The notes below the pieces were generated by a model that worked only from the letters and a program-made list of their open reading frames with translations, was not told the DNA's origin and searched no databases. The position numbers were made by a program, and so were the translations under genes. Below are positions 1-5,240 of a stretch of DNA of 5,240 nt, one piece after another. The DNA lies in contig JAUXHY010000122.1 of NCBI GenBank assembly GCA_030621275.1, forward strand, positions 1-5,240, given 5' to 3'. Source of the stretch: a bacterium. Lineage in GTDB: Bacteria > Fidelibacterota > Marinisomatia > Marinisomatales > JAHJCW01. How positions within the stretch are numbered: the stretch's first letter is position 1; every line of letters starts with the position of its first letter.

Positions 1-39
1 TTACTTTGTCCTGAGTGGGAAGAAAAATAAAAACAATAT

Positions 40-486
40 CTATTTAGGCAATTTACCGAGTATTTTCCATATCCAACGGTGAAACTTATGAAAAGAAGTC
101 ACCGGTTCAGCAAACATCAATATGCATTTATTATGAACCACATTGATTCCATTATCTTTGCAAAATTGAATAGCAGAATCCGACTGAGCACCTTGTTGTA
201 ACCATACATTTTTTATTCTGACTTCATACGCAGATTTTACTACCTTTTCCGCTTCAACAGGTGGAATGGATATTAATACCCCGTCTATATTTTTATCGAT
301 ATCATTAAAATTTGTGAAGCACTGTACTCCATCTATCTTCTTTGCTATAGGATGTATCGGATACAAAGTAAAATCTTTCTTAGATAATTCTTTATAAGCC
401 AAATTTCCGAATTTGGCACTTTTAGAAGACATTCCCACTATTGCTATATTCTTACTTTGCAAGAATTGTTCAATTGCTTGTTTCAT
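40..486 (-). CDS. CoA-binding protein, YccU-like single Rossmann domain
   Basis: A 148-residue cytosolic protein made almost wholly of one CoA-binding Rossmann domain (CoA_binding_2 / YccU type, related to the CoA-binding domain of succinyl-CoA synthetase alpha). The glycine-containing loop after the first strand is visible as NIAIVGMS (residues 13-20), followed by KFGNLAYKEL. A second strand gives LYPIHP (41-46), a third VLISIPP (70-76), and the family-typical VWLQQGA lies at 94-100. VVHNKCILMF (116-125) matches the family's VV.D.C segment, with Asn where many members have Asp. The tail after residue 126 is rich in His and Trp (SFHKFHRWIW, 131-140), a short extension beyond the minimal domain. 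Members bind CoA, but their physiological role is not established. It is the last gene of the minus-strand cluster in this window, starting 13 bases after the lipoprotein stop. The upstream purine run AAGGG is only a modest ribosome binding site. No signal peptide or membrane segment is seen. The family call is firm; the cellular role is unknown. Confidence 0.9.
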   Translation of the reverse strand: MKQAIEQFLQSKNIAIVGMSSKSAKFGNLAYKELSKKDFTLYPIHPIAKKIDGVQCFTNFNDIDKNIDGVLISIPPVEAEKVVKSAYEVRIKNVWLQQGAQSDSAIQFCKDNGINVVHNKCILMFAEPVTSFHKFHRWIWKILGKLPK

Positions 487-499
487 AGAAACTAGTCCC

Positions 500-928
500 T
501 TATTGCACTATTGCAAGTACTAACTGAATAAATCCACTAAAATCATCTGCTTTAAAGAAAATCTTATTGGGAATTGCACTAATTTCCAAATTCTCAACCG
601 GTGCAACATTAATATTACTATTTAAATCGTAATGAGCTAGTAAGGAATCGTTGGCATTAAATATATCAAAATACGATGTATCACTAGTTTTGCTCGCAAA
701 ATCGGTCACTATTAGTACCGTAGTGAATTCAATCGGATTTTGATTAGAAAATGTTAAATTATAATTTTCTTCAGTTGTATAATTTTCAGCACGTAGAGAA
801 AAAGTAAATGCCTCATTTGTGTTTACAATAATAGGTGTATTTTTAGACAGACCATCTAATGGCTCCTCTGGTCCTACACAAGATACAACAAAAATCAATG
901 AAATAAATATTATACTAACTTTTTTCAT
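500..928 (-). CDS. Small hypothetical lipoprotein
   Basis: A 142-residue protein that I do not recognise as a named family. Its N-terminus is a typical lipoprotein signal: MKK, a hydrophobic stretch (residues 4-15), then a lipobox VVSC with Cys17 as the predicted lipidated residue. The mature part would be about 126 residues. It starts with an acidic, proline-containing linker (GPEEPLDG, 19-26), and the rest alternates hydrophobic and polar residues (for example FTFSLRA, TTVLIVTDF, KIFFKADDFSGFIQLVLAIV), which suggests a small beta-rich domain. There is no further cysteine and no visible catalytic motif. It lies between rmuC (5 bases upstream) and the CoA-binding gene (13 bases downstream), so it is almost certainly co-transcribed. 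The chosen start is supported by the signal peptide beginning at once and by a GAGG site 10 bases upstream. An envelope location is inferred from the lipobox; function is unknown. Confidence 0.82.
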   Translation of the reverse strand: MKKVSIIFISLIFVVSCVGPEEPLDGLSKNTPIIVNTNEAFTFSLRAENYTTEENYNLTFSNQNPIEFTTVLIVTDFASKTSDTSYFDIFNANDSLLAHYDLNSNINVAPVENLEISAIPNKIFFKADDFSGFIQLVLAIVQ

Positions 929-933
929 AATAA

Positions 934-2022
934 TTATTCCTCAATTTCTTTTGATTGATTTAATTGTAACTCTCCAATTTTTTCCATTGGTTTTTCCAAT
1001 TGTCTGGAACGTGTTGTAACCAAATCTTCAAAATGTTTTTGAACAGTCCCTAATGATTTACCCATCGTATCCATTTTATCCACGAATAATTGCCATTGTT
1101 TAGCAAAATTTCCAATTAACTTTTGCATCTCCCCTGCTTGTTTTTCCATCGCAAAACTCGATACAGCTTGTCGTATAAGCGATAATACTGCATAAAGTGT
1201 TATCGGTGAACATAATATTATTTTATTTTGCAAAGAGAAGTCTATTATATCTTTATCCTCTTGATTAATAAATGTATAAATACTTTCATTTGGAATAAAC
1301 ATTAAAACATAATCTACCGTACCGCCTTCAGGATCAATATATGTTCTCTTATTTATAGCTTTAATATGGGTTTTCACATCAGATAAAAATTGTTTTTTTT
1401 CACTATTCCTTTCAGTTTCAGATTCAGCTGAAATAAAATTTTCATAATGACTTAAAGGAAATTTTACATCCATATTTACATGCTTGGATTGTGGCAAATA
1501 GAAAGTATAGTCCGGACGGTCAGTTCCTTCTTGAGACTGTTTCTTATAATTCACACCTTCGATAAGTCCAATAAAATTGAGGATGTCTTCCACCATTCTC
1601 TCACCCCACTGTCCTCGCGCTTGGGAGCTCGATAAAATTTGCCTTAGCTTACTAGTAGTATCCGTCAAACGGGATATGCCCTGTTGGGAATTCTCCATTT
1701 GCCCTTTTAATTCGGTTGTTTGTTTTGCCAAATTCTCTAAATGGCTTTTCATGTCTTGGATTGTGGAATCGATCAGCTTTTTCTTTTCATCTAATTGCTG
1801 ACCGGAAGATTTGGAAAGATTCTCAAACTGACTACGGGCTAGTGTCAAGAAAGATTGTTGATTCTTATCCAATGCCTCACGTGAAAGACTACTGAATGCA
1901 TCTTTGAGTTCGTCTTCATTTTTTTTAATAGAATTGATTTCGCGTTGACGGAAAAAATATACAAATAATGATCCAATCAGCAATCCGACTACAAATATGA
2001 TTATTTCAATTATATAAGTCAT
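934..2022 (-). CDS. rmuC: RmuC family DNA recombination/maintenance protein
   Basis: A 362-residue RmuC-family protein. RmuC was named for limiting recombination at inverted repeats in E. coli, and the family carries a core predicted to have a PD-(D/E)XK nuclease-like fold. The N-terminus has one membrane segment (about residues 3-24), followed by RQR, which would anchor it with the bulk in the cytoplasm. Residues about 28-130 are charged and coiled-coil-like. The family signature follows: RGQWGE (136-141), a YKKQ segment (159-162), RPDYTFYLP (169-177) and MDVKFPL (184-190). Glu141, Asp171, Asp185 and Lys187 are candidate active-site residues. VDYVLMFIPNE (236-246) and the later helical part (about 280-345) also fit the family. 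It is somewhat shorter than the E. coli protein, mainly because the coiled coil is shorter. No Shine-Dalgarno is visible before this ATG, but the start is supported by the membrane anchor beginning directly after it. It lies 28 bases after the dipeptidase stop, so translation may depend on the upstream gene. Family assignment is firm; substrate is unknown. Confidence 0.95.
   Translation of the reverse strand: MTYIIEIIIFVVGLLIGSLFVYFFRQREINSIKKNEDELKDAFSSLSREALDKNQQSFLTLARSQFENLSKSSGQQLDEKKKLIDSTIQDMKSHLENLAKQTTELKGQMENSQQGISRLTDTTSKLRQILSSSQARGQWGERMVEDILNFIGLIEGVNYKKQSQEGTDRPDYTFYLPQSKHVNMDVKFPLSHYENFISAESETERNSEKKQFLSDVKTHIKAINKRTYIDPEGGTVDYVLMFIPNESIYTFINQEDKDIIDFSLQNKIILCSPITLYAVLSLIRQAVSSFAMEKQAGEMQKLIGNFAKQWQLFVDKMDTMGKSLGTVQKHFEDLVTTRSRQLEKPMEKIGELQLNQSKEIEE
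939..942 (-). promoter_or_regulatory. Ribosome binding site of the lipoprotein gene, inside the end of rmuC
   Basis: On the minus strand the last rmuC codons read GAG GAA TAA. The GAGG formed by the final two Glu codons lies 10 bases before the ATG of the lipoprotein gene. No other purine-rich site is available in the 5-base gap between the genes. This placement suggests that translation of the lipoprotein is coupled to that of rmuC, which is an inference from position only. Confidence 0.6.
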
Positions 2023-2050
2023 ATTTTAAATTACTGTTTATAAATGTATA

Positions 2051-3658
2051 CTAAAATTCTTTTAATTTAAACTGTTCCGGTCTGAATTTTACTACTTCCC
2101 GCAACCACGATTCAGGATATCCTACACCTTTTGGTTTTCCATTTTCGTCTTTAACATAGCCGTCATTATATTTTGTGATTAGGTGTTCTCCCAGTTCAAT
2201 CCACCTATCAACAACATTTTCGGCATGACCATTACAATAATTTGTCAAATAATATTCCATTAATTGAGGATCTGTTTTGTATAATGCTAATGCTGCTTTT
2301 TCTATAGCCGGCTGCGATGTTATAGCAATGTCTTCTAATTTACTCTGAACAGCTTGGATGTCTTTGATCATATAAGAATATTTCAGATTTGCAAAATTTG
2401 ACACAAAATTGAACACCCACCATGCTGAATCCCATGAGAATTTTTGCAGATCACCGGTTTTATATGCTTTAGGAATATCTGTAACACTGCAATAAAATGG
2501 TACAAAACAGGTTGTGTAGGCATCATCAATCCCGTACCAATAGACACCACCCACAGAATTTGGCAGCCAAGAACGCGACTGAGATATAAAAGAGAATGCA
2601 GTTTGTTGAGTAGCAATAGGGCGCTCCCAACTGTATTTAACGCTGTCAACTTCCCAAGTTAACGGTCGCCACCGATATGGGCTGCCAAAATCGCCTGCGT
2701 CGATACCTTTTGTCATATCAAATTCAGTACCTTCGTAGTGATCCCGCGTAAGCGACATTAAATCTTGTACAGATAATTTCTTATCCGGTTTGATCCATAA
2801 TGGATATGGTTCCGCGCCTTCCACAGCGCGATGATAGTCTGATGATAAATTTAACGATGGTGTACAGCGATTAAATACACTCCATACTCGTGCTTCACAT
2901 ACTCGAAGTCCTAATGGGTCGATATCGCCATAAGCTTCGTTAAAACGGAAAGGTTCACCTGAGTTTGGATCATAATATCCCTTTTCGATAGCAAAGGATT
3001 TTACGTTTTTTGAATACATACAATTTTTCTTATCCTTAAATGGAATTTCACCTATGCGAGATAAATTTGCATGACAAGAAACATATCCGTTTGGTACACG
3101 CAATGCAACCCATATTGCTCCTTTTCCGCCCGGACCGGGACCAATCATCTCAAGAATCCAAGCTTCCTTAGGATCAGAGATAGAAAATGCTTCCATGGTA
3201 CTATTGTAACCATATTCCTCAACCAAATCAACAATTACTTTTACGCCTTCTTTAGCCGTTTTCGCTCGTTGCAACATCAGTCGCATTAACATTCCGTAAT
3301 GTAATAATCCATCAGGATTTTGGAGTTCTTTACGACCGCTAGTTGTCGTTTCACCAATTGCAACTTGATGTTCATTTATCAGACCCACAACAGCATATGT
3401 ATACGGAACTTGTTTTATTTTTACCTTACCGCCTTTCCAATCATCTAATTCAATATAATCGTCTTCTCCGTGGTCTGCCGCAGGAATGTATTTTAATTGC
3501 GGTAAAAATTCGGCATCGCAGGCGTAAGTAATCATAACGGAACCATCTTGAGAAGCACTTTTTGATACTAAAATGCTGGTACAATTATCAGATTTGTGTT
3601 GGGAAAATGAAATTGAAGATAAAATACAGAAAACAATAATCATTACAATTTTGCGCAT
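2051..3658 (-). CDS. Secreted C69-family dipeptidase (PepD-like Ntn hydrolase)
   Basis: A 535-residue exported peptidase of MEROPS family C69 (Pfam Peptidase_C69), enzymes that remove dipeptides or act as N-terminal-nucleophile amidohydrolases. Residues 1-19 form a signal peptide (MRK, hydrophobic core, SFS before Gln20). CTSILVSKSASQDGS (26-40) matches the family's N-terminal catalytic motif, with Cys26 the expected nucleophile exposed after processing. Six residues (20-25) would lie between the signal cleavage site and Cys26, implying a short propeptide. Other matching stretches are IGETT (101-105), AWILEMIGPGPGG (166-178), ANLSRIGEIP (197-206) and RDHYEGTEFDMTKG (305-318). Length is normal for the family. 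It is the first gene of the minus-strand cluster and has an AGGAG site 7 bases before the ATG, which fixes the start. A role in degrading peptides in the periplasm or outside the cell is inferred. The family call is firm, but dipeptide specificity cannot be read from the sequence. Confidence 0.95.
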   Translation of the reverse strand: MRKIVMIIVFCILSSISFSQHKSDNCTSILVSKSASQDGSVMITYACDAEFLPQLKYIPAADHGEDDYIELDDWKGGKVKIKQVPYTYAVVGLINEHQVAIGETTTSGRKELQNPDGLLHYGMLMRLMLQRAKTAKEGVKVIVDLVEEYGYNSTMEAFSISDPKEAWILEMIGPGPGGKGAIWVALRVPNGYVSCHANLSRIGEIPFKDKKNCMYSKNVKSFAIEKGYYDPNSGEPFRFNEAYGDIDPLGLRVCEARVWSVFNRCTPSLNLSSDYHRAVEGAEPYPLWIKPDKKLSVQDLMSLTRDHYEGTEFDMTKGIDAGDFGSPYRWRPLTWEVDSVKYSWERPIATQQTAFSFISQSRSWLPNSVGGVYWYGIDDAYTTCFVPFYCSVTDIPKAYKTGDLQKFSWDSAWWVFNFVSNFANLKYSYMIKDIQAVQSKLEDIAITSQPAIEKAALALYKTDPQLMEYYLTNYCNGHAENVVDRWIELGEHLITKYNDGYVKDENGKPKGVGYPESWLREVVKFRPEQFKLKEF

Positions 3659-3665
3659 CGTAAAA

Positions 3666-3670
3666 CTCCT
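3666..3670 (-). promoter_or_regulatory. Shine-Dalgarno site of the dipeptidase gene
   Basis: AGGAG on the minus strand, 7 bases before the ATG at 3658. It is a near-ideal match at ideal spacing and decides the start codon. Its presence matters for placing the organism, because many Bacteroidota genes lack such sites. Confidence 0.8.
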
Positions 3671-3768
3671 ATTATTTTAAAGAAGTTATGGGTTAACTGC
3701 AGAAAAGTTAATTAATACTAAAAGCGAAATAAATAAAAAACTATGTTTTTAATTCAATATGCATAAAT

Positions 3769-3797
3769 TTTATACCTATAAGACAATAGTATTTCAA
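3769..3797 (-). promoter_or_regulatory. Probable sigma70-like promoter for the dipeptidase operon
   Basis: Read on the minus strand, TTGAAA (3797-3792) is followed by a 17-base spacer and TATAAA (3774-3769). Each box differs from the sigma70 consensus at one position and the spacing is ideal. Transcription would begin near 3762 and leave a leader of roughly 100 bases before the dipeptidase ATG. The region is very AT-rich, so a chance match is possible. Bacteroidota also often use a different promoter consensus (TTTG / TAnnTTTG), of which I found no good copy. The -35 box lies close to the ribosome binding site of the divergent barrel gene. Confidence 0.45.
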
Positions 3798-3801
3798 AAA
3801 A

Positions 3802-3807
3802 GAGAGG
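3802..3807 (+). promoter_or_regulatory. Shine-Dalgarno site of the barrel gene
   Basis: GAGAGG ends 6 bases before the ATG at 3814, on the plus strand. It supports this start, which also places the signal peptide directly at the N-terminus. Confidence 0.7.
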
Positions 3808-3813
3808 TAAAAA

Positions 3814-5103
3814 ATGACAAAGTTGAATAGAATATTGATTTTAGTTTTTGTATTTACTTTATCTGTGGGAGTTGCCATCGGACAAGATGATGTACCAACC
3901 GGCTGGAGTTTTGGTGGGGTACCGGCTGTTGCTTATAATTCCGATACTGGATTTTTGTACGGTGCAATCCTTGATATTTATAATTACGGTGATGGAAGCC
4001 AGTACCCTGATTATAGGTATACAACAAGATTGACGTGGACGCGCACCACAAAAGGCAGCGGCGAAAATATAATTTTCTTCGATTCAAAATATTTGTTACC
4101 GTATGATGTACGGATTACAGCCGAAGCTGCCTATTTAACTGAACAGGCATTGCCTTTCTACGGTTTTAATGGTGATAATAATCCTGCACATGAAACTGAG
4201 GACGATGACGCTTACAAATCGCGAGTTTTCTATCGTCATGAACGAAACATCACTAAGTTTACTACAGATTTTCAAAAGAATTTATTTATACCAAATTTGC
4301 GCGGAATCCTCGGTTTGGCATACTATAAAACAGAAATTGCCACAGTCGATACTGCCAAACTAAATGATGGAAAAGATGCTGCAGACAGATTACCTGAGAT
4401 CACAATTATGTATGATGATTATGTAACTCATGGCGCAATTAGTGCAGATGAAGCACTCGGCGGCAATACCAATTATGTAAAATTGGGATTGGTTTATGAT
4501 TCACGTGACAATGAGCCAAATCCAATGTCCGGCATGTGGACGGAAGCATTAATTACGGCAGTTCCGAGTGGCTTAGGAAATGATTTTTCCTACACTTTAT
4601 TCACCGGTACTCATCGTCAATATTTTACGATTATTCCTAATGATCTTTCAGTTGCAGTCCGATTAGGTTACCAATCGGTTTTAAGTGGTGATATACCGTT
4701 TTTCATGTTACCGCATTATCAGAGTTCATATAGAGCAACCGAAGGACTGGGCGGATCAAAATCATTACGTGGTATTCTTAAAAATAGACTTGTTGGTAAC
4801 AGTATTGGTTTTGGAAATTTAGAAGTACGTTGGAAATTTCTACGCACTAAATTGTTAGGACAGAATTTATATCTTGCACTAAACGGTTTTGTTGATGCCG
4901 GACAAATTCTTTCTGAATATGGTAACGATAAATACGAAAGATTATACGGTTCTGATGAAGATCAAGGTATGCATATTTCCTATGGCGGTGGATTTAGAAT
5001 CGCACTTAATGAGAATTTCATTATTTCTGTTGATTACGGTATGGCTAAAGATGAGCTTGACGGTAATAGTGGACTTTATATAGGACTTGGGTATTTGTAC
5101 TAA
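3814..5103 (+). CDS. Omp85-superfamily outer-membrane barrel without POTRA domains
   Basis: A 429-residue outer-membrane protein of the bacterial surface antigen (D15/Omp85, BamA/TamA-like) superfamily. Residues 1-23 are a signal peptide (TKLNR, hydrophobic core, AIG before Gln24). The mature part is about 405 residues, the size of a 16-strand barrel alone; there is no room for POTRA domains. Family marks visible in order are YDSRDNEPNPMSGMW (228-242), the GLGGSKSLRG stretch (311-320) whose LRG corresponds to the conserved (V/L)RG(F/Y) loop motif inside Omp85 barrels, GNLEVRW (334-340), NGFVDAG (357-363) and a last strand LYIGLGYLY ending in an aromatic residue, as expected for a beta-signal read by the BAM complex. 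Many alternating hydrophobic strands fill the rest. Without POTRA domains it is unlikely to be the essential BamA itself. Stand-alone barrels of this type are known in Bacteroidota and relatives, with roles mostly unassigned; a translocation or channel role is inferred. It has its own terminator and seems to be a single-gene unit. Confidence 0.88.
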   Translation: MTKLNRILILVFVFTLSVGVAIGQDDVPTGWSFGGVPAVAYNSDTGFLYGAILDIYNYGDGSQYPDYRYTTRLTWTRTTKGSGENIIFFDSKYLLPYDVRITAEAAYLTEQALPFYGFNGDNNPAHETEDDDAYKSRVFYRHERNITKFTTDFQKNLFIPNLRGILGLAYYKTEIATVDTAKLNDGKDAADRLPEITIMYDDYVTHGAISADEALGGNTNYVKLGLVYDSRDNEPNPMSGMWTEALITAVPSGLGNDFSYTLFTGTHRQYFTIIPNDLSVAVRLGYQSVLSGDIPFFMLPHYQSSYRATEGLGGSKSLRGILKNRLVGNSIGFGNLEVRWKFLRTKLLGQNLYLALNGFVDAGQILSEYGNDKYERLYGSDEDQGMHISYGGGFRIALNENFIISVDYGMAKDELDGNSGLYIGLGYLY

Positions 5104-5114
5104 GAAATAATATC

Positions 5115-5153
5115 ATAATAAAAAAGTCCCGCAATGCGGGGCTTTTTTATTAT
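5115..5153 (+). terminator. Intrinsic terminator after the barrel gene, probably bidirectional
   Basis: An 18-base-pair stem (5115-5132 with 5136-5153) around a 3-base AAT loop. The GC core CCCGC/GCGGG carries one nearby G-T wobble (5127 with 5141) and is flanked by an A-run (5120-5125) and a T-run (5143-5148). It begins 11 bases after the stop codon. Because the A- and T-runs are symmetric, it could also stop a gene converging from the right. Confidence 0.92.
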
Positions 5154-5154
5154 T

Positions 5155-5219
5155 GTCATTCCCGCGAAAGCGGGAACCTATTATTTAAATATGGATTCCG
5201 CATCATGTGCGGAATAACA
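5155..5219. repeat. Short dispersed-type palindromic repeat of two hairpins
   Basis: It begins GTCATTCCCGCG, the start of a motif widely scattered between genes in many bacterial genomes. The first hairpin pairs 5159-5165 with 5170-5176 around a GAAA tetraloop. The second pairs 5195-5202 with 5208-5215 around a 5-base loop. The outer ends are themselves inverted: TGTCATTCC at 5154-5162 against GGAATAACA at 5211-5219, with one mismatch. That gives an element of about 65 bases with imperfect terminal inverted repeats, like a REP or MITE-type sequence. Only one copy is in the window, so its repeat status rests on resemblance to the known motif. It could also serve as a second terminator or as an mRNA 3' end stabiliser. 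Confidence 0.65.
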
Positions 5220-5240
5220 TTATTTTGTAAATACCTGTTT

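Larger units (their letters stand above)
3659..3813. promoter_or_regulatory. Divergent intergenic control region
   Basis: 155 AT-rich bases separate the start codons of the dipeptidase operon (minus) and the barrel gene (plus), so promoters for both must lie here or within the neighbouring gene. The minus-strand promoter candidate is listed separately. For the plus strand I see only weak boxes, for example TTCAAT (3753-3758) with an 18-base spacer to TATAAG (3777-3782). An imperfect inverted repeat, ATACCTAT (3772-3779) against ATAGTAT (3786-3792) with one bulged base, sits in the middle and could be an operator or a leader hairpin. Confidence 0.6.

Noticed and set aside
1..39. An in-frame stretch after the CoA-binding stop that runs to a second TAA at positions 3-1 on the minus strand, resembling a gene end.
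   Set aside because: It is simply the same frame continued past the stop for 12 codons, low in complexity and with no start or ribosome site of its own. No terminator hairpin is visible here either, so the end of the transcript lies outside the window or is not recognisable.
819..1019. A plus-strand open frame of 66 codons crossing the lipoprotein-rmuC junction.
   Set aside because: It lies antisense to two well-supported genes and has no ribosome binding site or family resemblance; the hydrophobic runs come from AT-rich complement sequence.
3684..3710. Three short elements on the minus strand (TAACT, AGTTA, TAACT) that could form mutually exclusive hairpins in the dipeptidase leader, like an attenuator.
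   Set aside because: The stems are only 5 base pairs and AT-rich, there is no T-run after either hairpin, and such matches are common by chance in this composition.
3692..3715. Palindromic six- and eight-base words GTTAAC, CTGCAG and TTAATTAA close together.
   Set aside because: They are short, unrelated to each other and expected in AT-rich intergenic DNA; no repeated operator spacing is seen.
3854..5083. Several open frames of 60-77 codons on both strands within the barrel gene.
   Set aside because: They overlap a complete gene with clear family motifs, signal peptide and ribosome binding site, and show no independent coding signals.
5155..5219. The two hairpins read as the start of a CRISPR array.
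   Set aside because: The two hairpins differ in sequence and loop, there is no identical repeat-spacer pattern, and no cas genes are present.

Overview
The window is an AT-rich bacterial segment with five complete protein genes and no RNA genes, transposases or CRISPR arrays. Four genes lie on the minus strand and look like one operon read right to left. The fifth lies on the plus strand and diverges from that operon. A signal peptide, a lipobox and a beta-barrel protein ending in an aromatic residue show a diderm (Gram-negative) cell. The protein styles (a secreted C69 dipeptidase, a POTRA-less Omp85 barrel, and a CoA-binding protein with a His-rich C-terminal tail) suggest the Bacteroidota/Chlorobiota/Ignavibacteria region of the tree. 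Three genes have purine-rich Shine-Dalgarno sites, which classical Bacteroidales and Flavobacteria usually lack, so an Ignavibacteria- or Chlorobi-like lineage is my preferred guess. This placement is an inference and no marker gene in the window settles it.

Minus-strand operon, in transcription order: a secreted C69-family dipeptidase (3658-2051), rmuC (2022-934), a small unrecognised lipoprotein (928-500) and a CoA-binding Rossmann protein of the YccU type (486-40). The gaps are 28, 5 and 13 bases, too short for internal terminators. The ribosome binding site of the lipoprotein gene lies inside the last codons of rmuC. The products act in different compartments (envelope or periplasm, inner-membrane-anchored DNA maintenance, cytosolic CoA binding), so shared transcription does not point to one obvious pathway.

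Divergent intergenic region (3659-3813, 155 bases): strongly AT-rich, with a Shine-Dalgarno site for each flanking gene. A good sigma70-like promoter (TTGAAA, 17 bases, TATAAA) faces the dipeptidase operon, and its spacer carries an imperfect inverted repeat. No convincing promoter for the plus-strand gene could be picked out.

Plus-strand gene (3814-5103): an outer-membrane beta-barrel of the Omp85/bacterial surface antigen superfamily without POTRA domains. It is followed by a near-symmetric intrinsic terminator (5115-5153), then by a short repeat element (about 5155-5219) made of two GC-rich hairpins that begins with the common dispersed motif GTCATTCCCGCG. The last 20 or so bases are AT-rich and hold nothing recognisable.

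I found no clear evidence of a novel multi-gene system. The items most worth a second look are the repeat tail after the barrel gene, the orphan lipoprotein coupled to rmuC, the POTRA-less barrel, and the layout of the divergent promoter region.
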